This document shows positions 1 to 7,780 of a DNA stretch of 9,132 nucleotides, in pieces. The notes beneath the pieces were generated by a model. It was not told where the DNA came from, ran no database searches, and saw nothing but the letters and a program-made list of their open reading frames with translations. Numbering within the stretch: position 1 is the first letter of the stretch; each line of letters starts with the position of its first letter. A program made the position numbers and the translations under genes. Source of the stretch: Candidatus Margulisiibacteriota bacterium (GTDB lineage: Bacteria; Margulisbacteria; Termititenacia; Termititenacales; Termititenacaceae); NCBI GenBank assembly GCA_031279615.1, contig JAITIE010000119.1:1-9132 (forward strand), read 5' to 3'.

Positions 1-803
1 GCCGCGATAAGTATGACCGTTTGTCCGGGCAAATATTCAGCCAGCGCGGACAGATCGTCGCGGCGCAATATTTCAATATAATTCACTGAAGTTTCCGGCG
101 CGGCTTGCAATGTCCGCCAGATCGCCAGTCTGACTTCGTCCAAACTTTTGCCCTGCCGCAAAAGCTCCGCGCCCAGCTCCAGACTGAGGCGCAATACCGG
201 AGCGCGCCGCCTCTGCTCCGGCGACAAATATTTATTGCGCGAGGACATAGCCAATCCGTCCGGTTCGCGCACGATCGGACAGGCGGCTATTTCGACCGGA
301 TAATTTTCCGTCTCAACCATCTTTTGAATAATCCGCCACTGCTGATAATCTTTCTTGCCGAAAAAAGCCTTGTCGGGCCGCGCCAGGTCGAAGAGCCGCG
401 CGACGACAGTCACTACCCCGTCAAAATGTCCCGGGCGCGACACGCCGCAGGCCACGGCAGACAGCTTCTCGTCCGCGCGCAACTGCCGCGCCGGCTTATC
501 CGGCGGATACACTTCGTCCACACTAGGCGCAAATAAAATATCGGCGCGCGCGGCAGACAGCAGTTTTTCGTCTCGCGGCAGGTCGCGCGGGTACCGGGCA
601 TAATCTTCATGCGGAGCAAATTGTTTAGGATTAATAAAAATTGAAACGACCGTAATATCGCACGCGGCTTTGGCCTGCTCGACCAAGGCCAGATGTCCGG
701 CATGCAGACAGCCCATAGTCGGCACGAAACCTATGCTCTGGCCGTCTTTTTTTAGTTCGGAAATTTTGGCGGCGATCTCCGCCGCGGTTTTGACGACCAG
801 CAT
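1..803 (-). CDS. panC: Pantothenate synthetase (pantoate--beta-alanine ligase), 3' end cut by window edge
   Basis: This cytoplasmic enzyme joins pantoate and beta-alanine using ATP, the last step of pantothenate (vitamin B5, coenzyme A precursor) synthesis. The frame is open from the ATG at 803 to the window edge, giving 267 codons; the family is usually about 280 residues, so only the last dozen or so are missing. Visible hallmarks are VPTMGCLHAGH at residues 27-37 (the HxGH nucleotide-binding motif at H34-H37), FINPKQF at 56-62, RPGHFDGV at 123-130, FFGKKDYQQ at 147-155 and REPDGLAMSSRN at 179-190. The motif has Cys at residue 32, where Ala is common (MGALH). The start codon directly follows the TAA stop of the 30-aa gene upstream, and there is no clear Shine-Dalgarno sequence of its own. 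Translation is therefore probably coupled to that gene, and transcription probably comes from the topA promoter. No panB or panD lies in the visible part. The identification is secure. Confidence 0.97.
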   Translation of the reverse strand, partial: MLVVKTAAEIAAKISELKKDGQSIGFVPTMGCLHAGHLALVEQAKAACDITVVSIFINPKQFAPHEDYARYPRDLPRDEKLLSAARADILFAPSVDEVYPPDKPARQLRADEKLSAVACGVSRPGHFDGVVTVVARLFDLARPDKAFFGKKDYQQWRIIQKMVETENYPVEIAACPIVREPDGLAMSSRNKYLSPEQRRRAPVLRLSLELGAELLRQGKSLDEVRLAIWRTLQAAPETSVNYIEILRRDDLSALAEYLPGQTVILIA

Positions 804-896
804 TTACGGCAAAAATCGCACTATCGCCCAAAAAACCACTGCTAAAATCACGGCCAGAATTTTTAATTGCAGATTATTAGTTACTATTTTCAGCAT
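804..896 (-). CDS. 30-aa single-membrane-segment protein resembling the YbbR/CdaR N-terminus
   Basis: This short reading frame has 30 codons plus TAA. It begins at the ATG at 896, inside the last codons of topA in another frame (20-nt overlap), and its stop directly abuts the panC ATG. An AAGGA sequence lies 8 nt upstream of the start. The protein has a short polar start (MLKIVTNN), then LQLKILAVILAVVFWAIV at residues 9-26, a membrane-spanning stretch, and ends in RFLP. From memory, the NNLxLKxLxxxLAxxxW pattern closely matches the N-terminal membrane segment of YbbR/CdaR proteins, which regulate the c-di-AMP cyclase. In those proteins the segment is followed by several YbbR domains; here nothing follows. 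The intact hydrophobic segment, the Shine-Dalgarno sequence and the tight fit between two genes argue for a real gene. It could instead be a leader that only couples panC translation to topA, or a remnant of a larger gene. Its function is unknown. Confidence 0.66.
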   Translation of the reverse strand: MLKIVTNNLQLKILAVILAVVFWAIVRFLP

Positions 897-3030
897 TTTC
901 TTTTTCCTTATTTTCTTTTTCGCGCTGGCTCTTTTTTTCTTCTTCTTTTTTCTTGATATCACACATTATACATAATTTCTGCGCCTCGCCGGTAGATTTA
1001 TTTTTGCGCTCGACCAGAAACGCGCCGCAAACCGGACAATTTTCCTTGAGCGGCTTGTCATTGCAGGTAAACGTGCATTCCGGATAGCCGGTGCAGCCGT
1101 AAAAAACCTTGCCCTTGAAACGCCCTTTGCTGCCCTTGCGCTCGACGATCTCGCCGCCGCACAGCGGACAATGCACATCTTCGATTATTTTTGGTATCGA
1201 TTTGGTGTTGCGGCATTCGGGAAATCCCGTGCAGGCGATGAAGTCGCCAAAACGGCCGGATTTAATGACCATCGGCTTGCCGCATTTTTCACAAATCTCG
1301 TCGGTCGGCCGGTCTTTGATGCGCATATCTTCCATTTTTTCCTCCGCCAGCGTCAAATCCTGCTCAAACGGCGTGTAAAAAGCGCCGAGCATTTTTTGCC
1401 AGTCCTGCTGGCCGTCCTCCACCTCGTCAAGCTCCTGCTCCATGCCCGCCGTAAATCCCGCGTCGACGATTTTCGGAAAATGCCGGCGCATTTGTTTGTC
1501 CACGGTGACGCCCAGCTCGGTCGGCGCCAGGGACATGCCCTGCTTGTCCACGTAAGCGCGGGTCTGCAAAGTGCCGATGATCAGCGCGTAAGTGGCGGGG
1601 CGGCCAATGCCCAGCTCCTCCATTGTTTTGACCAGCGACGCCTCGGTGTAACGCGCCGGCGGCTGGGTAAAACATTGCTGCGTGTCAACCGCGTTTACCG
1701 GCAAGACCTCGCCCTCGCTCATTTCCGGCAAAAGCGCGGCTTCCTCGCCGGCATTTTTGTCCTCGTCCAGCCCGTATACTTTTAAAAATCCCTGTTCTTT
1801 AATGACCGAACCGGTCGCTTTCAGCAAATAATCTCCAGCCTGTATTTCAATCGAGGTTTGATCGTAAACAGCCGGTATCATTTGCGAGGCCGTAAAACGC
1901 CGCCAGATCAACGTGTAAAGTTTCAACTGGTCCGGCGTCAAATACTGCGCCAGCAACTCCGGAGTCCGCGCCACAGCGGTCGGGCGTATAGACTCGTGCG
2001 CGTCCTGCGCGGACTTGCTTTGTTTGTAAACATTGGGTTTTTCCGGCAAAAACCCCGCGCCAAAACCGCCGCGAATAAAATCCCGCACTTCGGCCAGCGC
2101 CTGCTCGGCTACGCGTGTCGAGTCCGTGCGCATGTAAGTAATTAAACCGGTCTGGCCGTCGCCGACATCCACGCCCTCGTACAGTGTCTGCGCGACCAGC
2201 ATAGTCCGGCGCGTGTTAAAACCCAGTTTATTCGCGGCCTCTTGCTGCAACGTGCTGGTAATGAACGGCGCTTTCGGATTTTTGCGCCGCTCGCTGCGTT
2301 TGATATTGGCGACTCTCGACTCGCTGGACAGAATAACCTGCTTGATTTTTTCCGCTTCCGCCGCGTTGGGCACGATAAAATCCTGAACCTTCGCAACAGT
2401 ATTAAAAACTTTGGCCTTGAAAACCGTACCCTTTTGATACCGCGCTTCGATATTCCAGTATTCCTGCGGCACAAATTTTTTGATCAGCTCCTCACGCTCG
2501 CAAATGAGATGCATGGCGGCGGACTGCACGCGCCCCGCGGAAAGCCGCGGCTTTACTTTTTTCCAGAGCAGCGGCGAGATTTTGTAGCCGACCAGTCTGT
2601 CCAGTAATCTCCGCGCCTGCTGGGCGTTGACGCGGTTCATGTCGATAGTCCGCGCTTTTTGAAAAGAGGACAGCACGGCGTTTTTAGTAATCTCGTTAAA
2701 CTCGATGCGCTCAAATTTTTCCGGCGGCAGATTGAGCGCCTGCACCAGATGCCAGGCTATCGACTCGCCCTCGCGGTCCGGGTCAGGCGCCAGAAAAACT
2801 TTTTCGGCTTTGGCGGCGTGCTGTTTTAATTCTTTCAGCAGGGCATTTTTGCCTTTGATGACACAGTAACTCGGTTCAAAATTGTGCTCAATATCAATGG
2901 CCAGACGGCTTTTGGGCAGATTGCGCAAATGCCCCATTGACGCCACGACTTTGTAATCCTTGCCTAGATATTTTTCCAGAGTTTTAGACTTGGCTGGCGA
3001 CTCGACGATCACCAGATATTTGTACGCCAT
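877..3030 (-). CDS. topA: DNA topoisomerase I (type IA), with three C-terminal zinc fingers
   Basis: This 717-aa enzyme relaxes negatively supercoiled DNA by cutting and rejoining one strand. The N-terminal TOPRIM domain shows [18 protein letters not shown] at 6-23 with E10, and PDPDREGE at 82-89 with acidic residues D83, D85 and E87. LSAGRVQSA at 163-171 follows. The active-site tyrosine is Y299 in [11 protein letters not shown] (295-305), with R301 nearby. Three C4 zinc fingers close the protein: C580/C583/C600/C606, C621/C624/C646/C652 and C665/C668/C687/C690. A charged Lys/Glu tail follows from about residue 691. About 700 residues is normal for bacterial TopA of this type. The start is supported by the MxxKxLVIVESP beginning and the promoter just upstream; the Shine-Dalgarno sequence (GGGGG, 7 nt before ATG) is weak. 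The gene ends in two consecutive TAA codons. Its last 20 nt overlap the start of the 30-aa gene. Confidence 0.98.
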   Translation of the reverse strand: MAYKYLVIVESPAKSKTLEKYLGKDYKVVASMGHLRNLPKSRLAIDIEHNFEPSYCVIKGKNALLKELKQHAAKAEKVFLAPDPDREGESIAWHLVQALNLPPEKFERIEFNEITKNAVLSSFQKARTIDMNRVNAQQARRLLDRLVGYKISPLLWKKVKPRLSAGRVQSAAMHLICEREELIKKFVPQEYWNIEARYQKGTVFKAKVFNTVAKVQDFIVPNAAEAEKIKQVILSSESRVANIKRSERRKNPKAPFITSTLQQEAANKLGFNTRRTMLVAQTLYEGVDVGDGQTGLITYMRTDSTRVAEQALAEVRDFIRGGFGAGFLPEKPNVYKQSKSAQDAHESIRPTAVARTPELLAQYLTPDQLKLYTLIWRRFTASQMIPAVYDQTSIEIQAGDYLLKATGSVIKEQGFLKVYGLDEDKNAGEEAALLPEMSEGEVLPVNAVDTQQCFTQPPARYTEASLVKTMEELGIGRPATYALIIGTLQTRAYVDKQGMSLAPTELGVTVDKQMRRHFPKIVDAGFTAGMEQELDEVEDGQQDWQKMLGAFYTPFEQDLTLAEEKMEDMRIKDRPTDEICEKCGKPMVIKSGRFGDFIACTGFPECRNTKSIPKIIEDVHCPLCGGEIVERKGSKGRFKGKVFYGCTGYPECTFTCNDKPLKENCPVCGAFLVERKNKSTGEAQKLCIMCDIKKKEEEKKSQREKENKEKENAENSN
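905..909 (-). promoter_or_regulatory. Shine-Dalgarno sequence of the 30-aa gene, inside topA
   Basis: On the minus strand AAGGA occurs 8 nt before the ATG at 896. It lies within codons of the Lys/Glu-rich tail of topA. It is the best ribosome-binding match in a purine-rich tract and is the main support for translation starting at 896. The surrounding A/G-rich sequence makes a chance match fairly easy, so the evidence is moderate. Confidence 0.55.
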
Positions 3031-3050
3031 ACGCTGACCCCCGCGTATAC

Positions 3051-3078
3051 TCTATAGGGAGTTTCCGCCGCTTGTCAA
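3051..3078 (-). promoter_or_regulatory. Sigma-70-type promoter for topA
   Basis: On the minus strand a perfect -35 hexamer TTGACA (3078-3073) is followed by 16 nt and then TATAGA (3056-3051), a 4 of 6 match to the TATAAT consensus. A second AT-rich hexamer, GTATAC, lies just downstream at 3050-3045. Transcription would start around 3044, leaving a leader of roughly 15 nt before the topA ATG. The site lies in the 59-nt gap after the GT4 gene, the only real gap between genes in the window. It should serve topA, the 30-aa gene and panC. I see no terminator upstream, so readthrough from the envelope genes is possible. Confidence 0.65.
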
Positions 3079-3089
3079 GTTACGCGGCT

Positions 3090-4151
3090 TTAAGCGGTCA
3101 GTCGCGCGTAATACTCTTCCAGTCTAGCGGCCTGTTTGGGCATATTGAATTGCTCCTCGACCAAACGCCGTCCGTATTCCGCATACTCCGGCCAGCGTTC
3201 CGGCGCGGAAAGCAGTTTAACCATATTGGCCGCCAGCGCGTCCGTGTCTTTTTCCGGAGCGAGCAGGCCGTTTTTTCCTTCGTGCACTATTTCCGGTATG
3301 CCGGAATGATACGTGGACAACAGCGGCCGCCCGATCGCCGCCGCTTCAATCAGCACTGTGGGCAGCCCTTCGCTGTCACCGTTGCGCGCCGTGACGGAAG
3401 GCGACATAAAAATATGGCATTTTTTTATCTCCTCGATATATTCCGCGTGGGTCTGGCCGCCCAAAAATTCAACCTGAGAGTTGAAAGCCGAGCTTTCCGC
3501 TTCTTGTTTTAACTCCGGCGCCAGCCGTCCGGTCCCGATGAGTTTCAGGCGCAGTTCCGGATATTGAGGCGCGATTTTTAAAAAAGCGCGCAGGCCGTAA
3601 ATAAAACCTTTTTTTTCCACCAAACGTCCGCACATTAAAATATTGACCGCCCGCCCCGGCGCGTAAGGATTTTCCCCATACGGAAATTTGGCCGGGTCGG
3701 CGCCGCCGTAAACCACCGCCACCTTGTCCGCTGGCGCGCCGAGCTTAATCAAATCACCGCGCATTTTTTGCGAGCAGGCCAGGAATAAATCGCCGCGCCG
3801 GAACAAACGGCGCAGCTGCCAGCGGTAGACCGGATTACGGGTATGCTGGTAGACATCCAGACCATAAAAACTCGTAATGAGCGGCACGCGCAGTTTTTTT
3901 AAAAAACCCAGCGCCGACACGCCGACATAGCCGTAATGCGCGTGAATTAGCTGTATCCCGTCCACCGCCAGCATTTCGCGCAAATATTTTTCCGTCCCGA
4001 CGCGGCACGGCGCGTAAGGGAAAATTTCCGCATTGCGGCGCTGCCAGGCGCAGACAATAACTTCCGTATTTTGAAAAAGGCGCAGCGGCTCGTAAATAAA
4101 AGTTTCAGAAAGGTCTAAAAACCGCGCGGTGTACAGAGCGATTTTAGGCAT
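3090..4151 (-). CDS. GT4-family glycosyltransferase, colanic-acid/exopolysaccharide type
   Basis: This 353-aa protein has the GT-B layout of retaining GT4 enzymes, which move a sugar from a nucleotide donor onto a lipid or glycan acceptor at the inner face of the membrane. The N-terminal half shows SETFIYEPLRLF (15-26) and IHAHYG (69-74), typical of the WcaL/AmsK-like branch. The donor-binding half has CGRLVEKKG (174-182), the GTGRL turn (206-210) and the EX7E motif E261-E269 in SEGLPTVLIEAAAIGRPLL, followed by SGIPEIVHEGKNGLL (283-297). The length is normal and no signal peptide is seen. Its ATG lies within the stop region of the ABC exporter (8-nt overlap, ATGCCTAA), so the two are probably co-translated. 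Sugar donor and acceptor cannot be read from the sequence. It is the last gene of the envelope cluster. Confidence 0.9.
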   Translation of the reverse strand: MPKIALYTARFLDLSETFIYEPLRLFQNTEVIVCAWQRRNAEIFPYAPCRVGTEKYLREMLAVDGIQLIHAHYGYVGVSALGFLKKLRVPLITSFYGLDVYQHTRNPVYRWQLRRLFRRGDLFLACSQKMRGDLIKLGAPADKVAVVYGGADPAKFPYGENPYAPGRAVNILMCGRLVEKKGFIYGLRAFLKIAPQYPELRLKLIGTGRLAPELKQEAESSAFNSQVEFLGGQTHAEYIEEIKKCHIFMSPSVTARNGDSEGLPTVLIEAAAIGRPLLSTYHSGIPEIVHEGKNGLLAPEKDTDALAANMVKLLSAPERWPEYAEYGRRLVEEQFNMPKQAARLEEYYARLTA

Positions 4152-5874
4152 TGGCTTCTTTGGCCTTTTGCAGCTGGTAAAGTTTTTGGTAAAGCGGACA
4201 GGTTTGCAGCAGCTCCGCGTGCTTGCCTATGGCGATAATGCGTCCGCTGTCTAAAACCACGATGCGGTCGGCGTTGACTATCGTGGAGAGCCGGTGCGCG
4301 ATCACAAAAGTCGTGCGGTGGCGCATCAGATTTTCCAGAGCCTGCTGCACCAGTTTTTCCGACTCATTGTCGAGAGCCGAAGTCGCCTCGTCGAGGATCA
4401 AAATTTTGGGGTCGCTCAAGATTGCCCGCGCGATCGCCACGCGCTGTTTCTGGCCGCCGGACAAACGCACGCCGCGCTCGCCGATATAGGTCATATAGCC
4501 AGACGGAAATAATTTAATGAAATTGTCCGCATTGGCCATGCGCGCGGCCTGTTCTATTTCCTCCTGCGCGGCCTTGTCCTTGCCGTAAGCGATATTTTCG
4601 CGGATCGTGCCGCTGAATAAAATCGTTTCCTGCGTGACAATGCCGATCTGGCTGCGCAGGGAATTGAAAGAATATTCCCGGACATCAAGCCCGTCAATCA
4701 ATATCCGTCCCGAGGTCGCGTCGTAAAAACGCGGCAGGAGATTGACCAGCGTGGTTTTGCCGCCGCCAGACGGACCGACCAAGGCCAGTACTTCGCCGGC
4801 GCGGACCTCCAGCTCGATATTTTTAAGCACCAGCCCGTTGGCCGGCGTGTAAGCAAAACTCAAATCCTGAAACTGCACCTGACCGGTGATAATTTTTTTC
4901 TGCGGACGCGCCGCTTCTTTGACTGTCGGCTCGGTTTCCAGCAGCTCAAAAATCCGGCCCAAAGCCACTTCCGCCTGCTGATGCTTCACGCTGATTTTAC
5001 CAAAAACCGTCACGGGATTGACCAGCATGCCCAGACCCAGACAAAACGCGATGAAATTGCCGACCGAGATCCGCCCTTCTATTATCTGAATGCCGCCGAC
5101 CATAAAAATCAGCAGGATCATTGTGATCTGCAGCATGAACAAAATCGGTTCCTGCAGAGCGTACAGGCGCGCGCCTTTCATGTTGATCCAAAACGACCGC
5201 TCGTTTTCTTTGGTATAGCGGTCGATCTCTTTATTTTCCGCGGCAAAAGCCTTGATAATGCTGATGCCGTAAATTGATTCCTGCAGCACGGAGGCCAGAT
5301 CGGCCAGCTTGCGCTGATTGTATTTGCTGATGCGTCTCATGCGCACGGTAAAAATCTGGATCAAAAAAGCAAAAAGCGGCAGAGTAACCAGCGTCATCAG
5401 CAGCAAAGGCCAGCTCAAAACGCTCAGGTAAATCAGCACGCCGATAAAGGTGCAAAATTCCGGCAGCAGCGTCACAATATTGGACACAAAAACACCCTGC
5501 ACCACCTGCAAGTCATTGGTCGAACGGGACATGATTTCGCCGACTTTCCATTTGTTGAAAAAATCCATGGAGAGCCGCTGTAAATGCTCGTACATTTTGA
5601 GGCGCAGTTTCATCACCAGCCGCTGGCCGATCCAGTCCATGTTGTAAGTCTGCGCATAAGAAGTCAGGGCGCGGATCAGCGCGAGGGTCAGGCCGGCGCA
5701 AATCCGGTAAACGAAAAGCCCGGTGCGGCCGCGCTCAATGTCATAACTCAATTCCTTGACCAGCGCCAAAAAATACATGTTGGCCACTGTAAATAAAAAA
5801 ACATTGACGAGCACGACCAGACAGCGCCCCCAGTGCTCGCGGAAATAAGGCCAGAGTTTTAAATAAAGTTTCAT
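4144..5874 (-). CDS. MsbA-like ABC exporter (lipid/glycolipid flippase family), fused membrane and ATPase domains
   Basis: This 576-aa half-transporter would work as a homodimer in the inner membrane. The membrane domain (about residues 18-295) shows hydrophobic stretches near 18-37, 54-71, 130-152, 153-177, 244-267 and 270-290. The ATPase domain follows: Walker A GPSGGGKTT from 367, Q-loop Q415, signature LSGGQ at 471-475, Walker B ILILDE ending in D495/E496, and the switch His H527 in VIAHRLS. All ATPase motifs are intact. The sequence resembles MsbA, the lipid A-core flippase, but related exporters move other lipids, peptides or drugs, so the substrate is inferred only from the LpxB-like and glycosyltransferase neighbours. 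I chose the ATG at 5874, preceded by AAGGAAG (5884-5878) and overlapping the upstream stop by one base (TAATG). A further in-frame ATG at 5913 would add 13 residues inside the upstream gene and has less support. Confidence 0.92.
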   Translation of the reverse strand: MKLYLKLWPYFREHWGRCLVVLVNVFLFTVANMYFLALVKELSYDIERGRTGLFVYRICAGLTLALIRALTSYAQTYNMDWIGQRLVMKLRLKMYEHLQRLSMDFFNKWKVGEIMSRSTNDLQVVQGVFVSNIVTLLPEFCTFIGVLIYLSVLSWPLLLMTLVTLPLFAFLIQIFTVRMRRISKYNQRKLADLASVLQESIYGISIIKAFAAENKEIDRYTKENERSFWINMKGARLYALQEPILFMLQITMILLIFMVGGIQIIEGRISVGNFIAFCLGLGMLVNPVTVFGKISVKHQQAEVALGRIFELLETEPTVKEAARPQKKIITGQVQFQDLSFAYTPANGLVLKNIELEVRAGEVLALVGPSGGGKTTLVNLLPRFYDATSGRILIDGLDVREYSFNSLRSQIGIVTQETILFSGTIRENIAYGKDKAAQEEIEQAARMANADNFIKLFPSGYMTYIGERGVRLSGGQKQRVAIARAILSDPKILILDEATSALDNESEKLVQQALENLMRHRTTFVIAHRLSTIVNADRIVVLDSGRIIAIGKHAELLQTCPLYQKLYQLQKAKEANA

Positions 5875-6710
5875 TATCTTCCTTTTATATAACGCCGGAT
5901 AGCATCCTGCCAAGTCGGTATCTCTAGAGCAAAAGTTTCCTGCGTCTTGCGCAAATCCAGCGTCGAGTAAGCCGGACGCGGGGCCGGGCGTGGAAATTCC
6001 GCCGTGGCGCAGGGCTGCACCGGCACGGTAATATTCAATAGAGCAAAAAACTCGCGCGTGAAATCATACCAGGTCGTTTCGCCGCTGTTCGTGAAATGAT
6101 AAATGCCGTAGCTCTGGCAGGACAAAAACAAAATTAACGCTTCGACCAAATCGTCGACAAAAGTCGGCGCGCCGCGTTGATCATTGACGACTTTGAGCGC
6201 GGAATTAGTCCGCACCAGTTTGAGCATGGTCTCCACAAAATTTTTGCCATTGTGGCCGTACAGCCAGGCCGTGCGCACGATAAAAAATTTCGGCGCTTTT
6301 TGGACTAAACGCTCGCCTTCTGCTTTTGTCCGGCCATAGACAGACAAAGGAGCGGTCGGCGTGTCCGGCAAGTAAGGTTTTGACGCGGCGCCGGAGAAAA
6401 CATAATCCGTGCTGATCTGCAAAATCGGAATGTCCAGCTCTGCGGCTAATTCAGCCAGATTGCCGGCGGCCAGCGCATTGACCGCGCGCGCCTTTTCCGG
6501 CTCGGTCTCGCAAAGGTCGACATTCGTCAACGCGGCGCAGTTGTATATGAAATCTGGTTTTTCCGCGCGCAAATAATTTTTCACCGCGTCAAACTGCAGG
6601 AGGTCCTGCTCCGGCAAATCGAGCGGCAGGACGGTATGCCCCAGCGCGGACAAGCGCCGCGCCAGAACACTGGCCAGCATGCCTTTAGCTCCGGTCACCG
6701 CGATTTTCAT
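5874..6710 (-). CDS. rfbD: dTDP-4-dehydrorhamnose reductase (RmlD/RfbD family)
   Basis: This 278-aa short-chain-dehydrogenase-type enzyme normally reduces dTDP-4-dehydrorhamnose to dTDP-L-rhamnose with NAD(P)H, the last step in making this activated sugar for surface polysaccharides. The N-terminal nucleotide-binding motif is TGAKGMLA (6-13). NCAALTNVDLCE (57-68), the catalytic triad region ISTDYVFSG (99-107, T101) and YGRTK (Y125, K129) follow. DQRGAPTFVDDL (177-188) and RPAYSTLDLRK (245-255) are characteristic of the family. One oddity is Ala13, where the Rossmann GxxGxxG motif usually has its third Gly. Length is normal. The start overlaps the stop of the LpxB-like gene by 4 nt (ATGA), and its stop overlaps the exporter start by one base. 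The other dTDP-rhamnose genes (rmlA, rmlB, rmlC) are not in this window, so a related NDP-sugar substrate remains possible. Confidence 0.9.
   Translation of the reverse strand: MKIAVTGAKGMLASVLARRLSALGHTVLPLDLPEQDLLQFDAVKNYLRAEKPDFIYNCAALTNVDLCETEPEKARAVNALAAGNLAELAAELDIPILQISTDYVFSGAASKPYLPDTPTAPLSVYGRTKAEGERLVQKAPKFFIVRTAWLYGHNGKNFVETMLKLVRTNSALKVVNDQRGAPTFVDDLVEALILFLSCQSYGIYHFTNSGETTWYDFTREFFALLNITVPVQPCATAEFPRPAPRPAYSTLDLRKTQETFALEIPTWQDAIRRYIKGR
5878..5884 (-). promoter_or_regulatory. Shine-Dalgarno sequence that fixes the ABC exporter start
   Basis: AAGGAAG on the minus strand sits 3 nt before the ATG at 5874 (the AGGA core is 5 nt away). It lies in the last codons of the RmlD-type gene (KGR-stop). 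It favours the 576-aa start of the exporter over the longer reading from 5913. Confidence 0.7.
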
Positions 6711-7780
6711 GCCAGGATTTCCCGAAAATAATCCGCGATTTTCTGCGCGCCGGGACGGCCAATTGCCCGTGGCAGCTCCTCGTGCATTTTCCGGCGCGCC
6801 GCGCTGTCCAGCAAAATTTTTTCCGCTGCCGCCGCGACTTGCCGCGGGGTCAAGACGCCGATTAGCTCCGGCGCTATCTTGCGGCCAGCCTTGAGATTGG
6901 GTATCGAAACAAACGGCAGGCGCCGCACGGTTAATCTGATCAGCAGTTTCTTCAAAGGCCGGCCAAGCCAGGGAAGGTCCGAGAGCAAACCCAGCAGGCC
7001 GCCAAACGGCACCAGCTCCGGATAATTGAGCGGCAGCAGGATCAGCAGTGGTATGCCCAGCGCGGCGTTGAGCGCGGTGTTCGTGCCGGTGATGGAAATA
7101 ATTAGATCGTATTTTTCATTTTCTTTTTCGTAAGGCGCGGGAAAACGCTGTGGAAAATCCCGTTCGGCCAGCCGGCGCAGTTCCGGCTTGATGCCCCAGC
7201 GGAAATTGAGCGCGGGATATTTTTCGGCAAGCAGAGCAGCCAGCTCGCTAAAAAAAGGCGTCAGCGCGCGCAGATGTTTCAAACGACTGCCCGGGTACAG
7301 ACCGACGGTCATTTGGCCGGAAGAAATTTCCGTATTTTGATAAGCGAGTTTTTTCTCCAGCGCGGCGTCGACCATGAGATTGCCGTCCGTGTCGCGGGAA
7401 AATAATTTTTTGAACCAGCGTTTGTGCGCGACTTTGCCCTCGTCATAGCCGTACAACGCAAACCGGTATTTTTTGGCCAAACGATAAGCGTGCCAGCTGT
7501 CGCCGCCGCCGTAAAAAACAATGCCCTCCGCCGCCGGCTGATAACCGGCCGGCCAAGTTTTTTGGAAAATATATTTTTTGTAATCGTCCACGGAAAAAAC
7601 CTGGTGAAAAAGACCGCTGGCCCTGGCGACCGCGGCTTCCGTGCCCGCGCCAAACTGGCACGGCACGACATACAAAGTGTAGATCACGCTGGGATACTGG
7701 CGGCGCAAAACCTTGACCAGCGGGAAAATCAAGCCGTTCAATTCTCCCGGGCCGTTGACCGTCAAAACAATTTCTTTCAT
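6707..7780 (-). CDS. LpxB-like glycosyltransferase (lipid-A-disaccharide synthase-related)
   Basis: This 357-aa protein resembles the lipid-A-disaccharide synthase (GT19) family, which joins two acylated sugars at the inner membrane. LpxB-like features are YPGSR at 162-166, the Gly/Thr-rich loop SITGTNTALNAALGIPLLIL (229-248) and the C-terminal PNLKAGRKIAPEL (294-306), close to the PNLxAGRxxxPEL of LpxB. The N-terminus reads VNGPGELNG (8-16), not the AGExSGD of true LpxB. From memory, NGPGE or NGHGED occurs in the LpxB-related group known from cyanobacteria and other phyla. I therefore call it LpxB-like and do not use the lpxB symbol. There is no signal peptide. Its ATG directly follows the TAA of the CapA-family gene, with AGGA 11 nt before it, a long spacing, so coupling is likely. 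The neighbouring MsbA-like exporter, RmlD and GT4 enzyme fit a role in building an envelope glycolipid, but the substrate is unknown. Confidence 0.75.
   Translation of the reverse strand: MKEIVLTVNGPGELNGLIFPLVKVLRRQYPSVIYTLYVVPCQFGAGTEAAVARASGLFHQVFSVDDYKKYIFQKTWPAGYQPAAEGIVFYGGGDSWHAYRLAKKYRFALYGYDEGKVAHKRWFKKLFSRDTDGNLMVDAALEKKLAYQNTEISSGQMTVGLYPGSRLKHLRALTPFFSELAALLAEKYPALNFRWGIKPELRRLAERDFPQRFPAPYEKENEKYDLIISITGTNTALNAALGIPLLILLPLNYPELVPFGGLLGLLSDLPWLGRPLKKLLIRLTVRRLPFVSIPNLKAGRKIAPELIGVLTPRQVAAAAEKILLDSAARRKMHEELPRAIGRPGAQKIADYFREILA

Noticed and set aside
891..960. Pyrimidine-rich plus-strand stretch as a rho-independent terminator or repeat
   Set aside because: There is no GC-rich hairpin beside it, and it is explained by the Lys/Glu codons of the topA tail on the minus strand.
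1171..1785. A 204-codon open frame on the plus strand
   Set aside because: It is fully antisense to topA, whose motifs and zinc fingers are unmistakable. No ribosome-binding site or family resemblance is seen.
3049..3062. Short inverted repeat ACTC-TATAGG-GAGT over the topA -10 region as a possible operator or hairpin
   Set aside because: The arms are only 4 bp and could arise by chance. There is no T-run for a terminator.
5875..5913. Longer ABC exporter start at 5913 (13 extra residues)
   Set aside because: It lies inside the RmlD-type gene, and the extra residues do not look like an exporter N-terminus. The ATG at 5874 has AAGGAAG just upstream and a TAATG junction.
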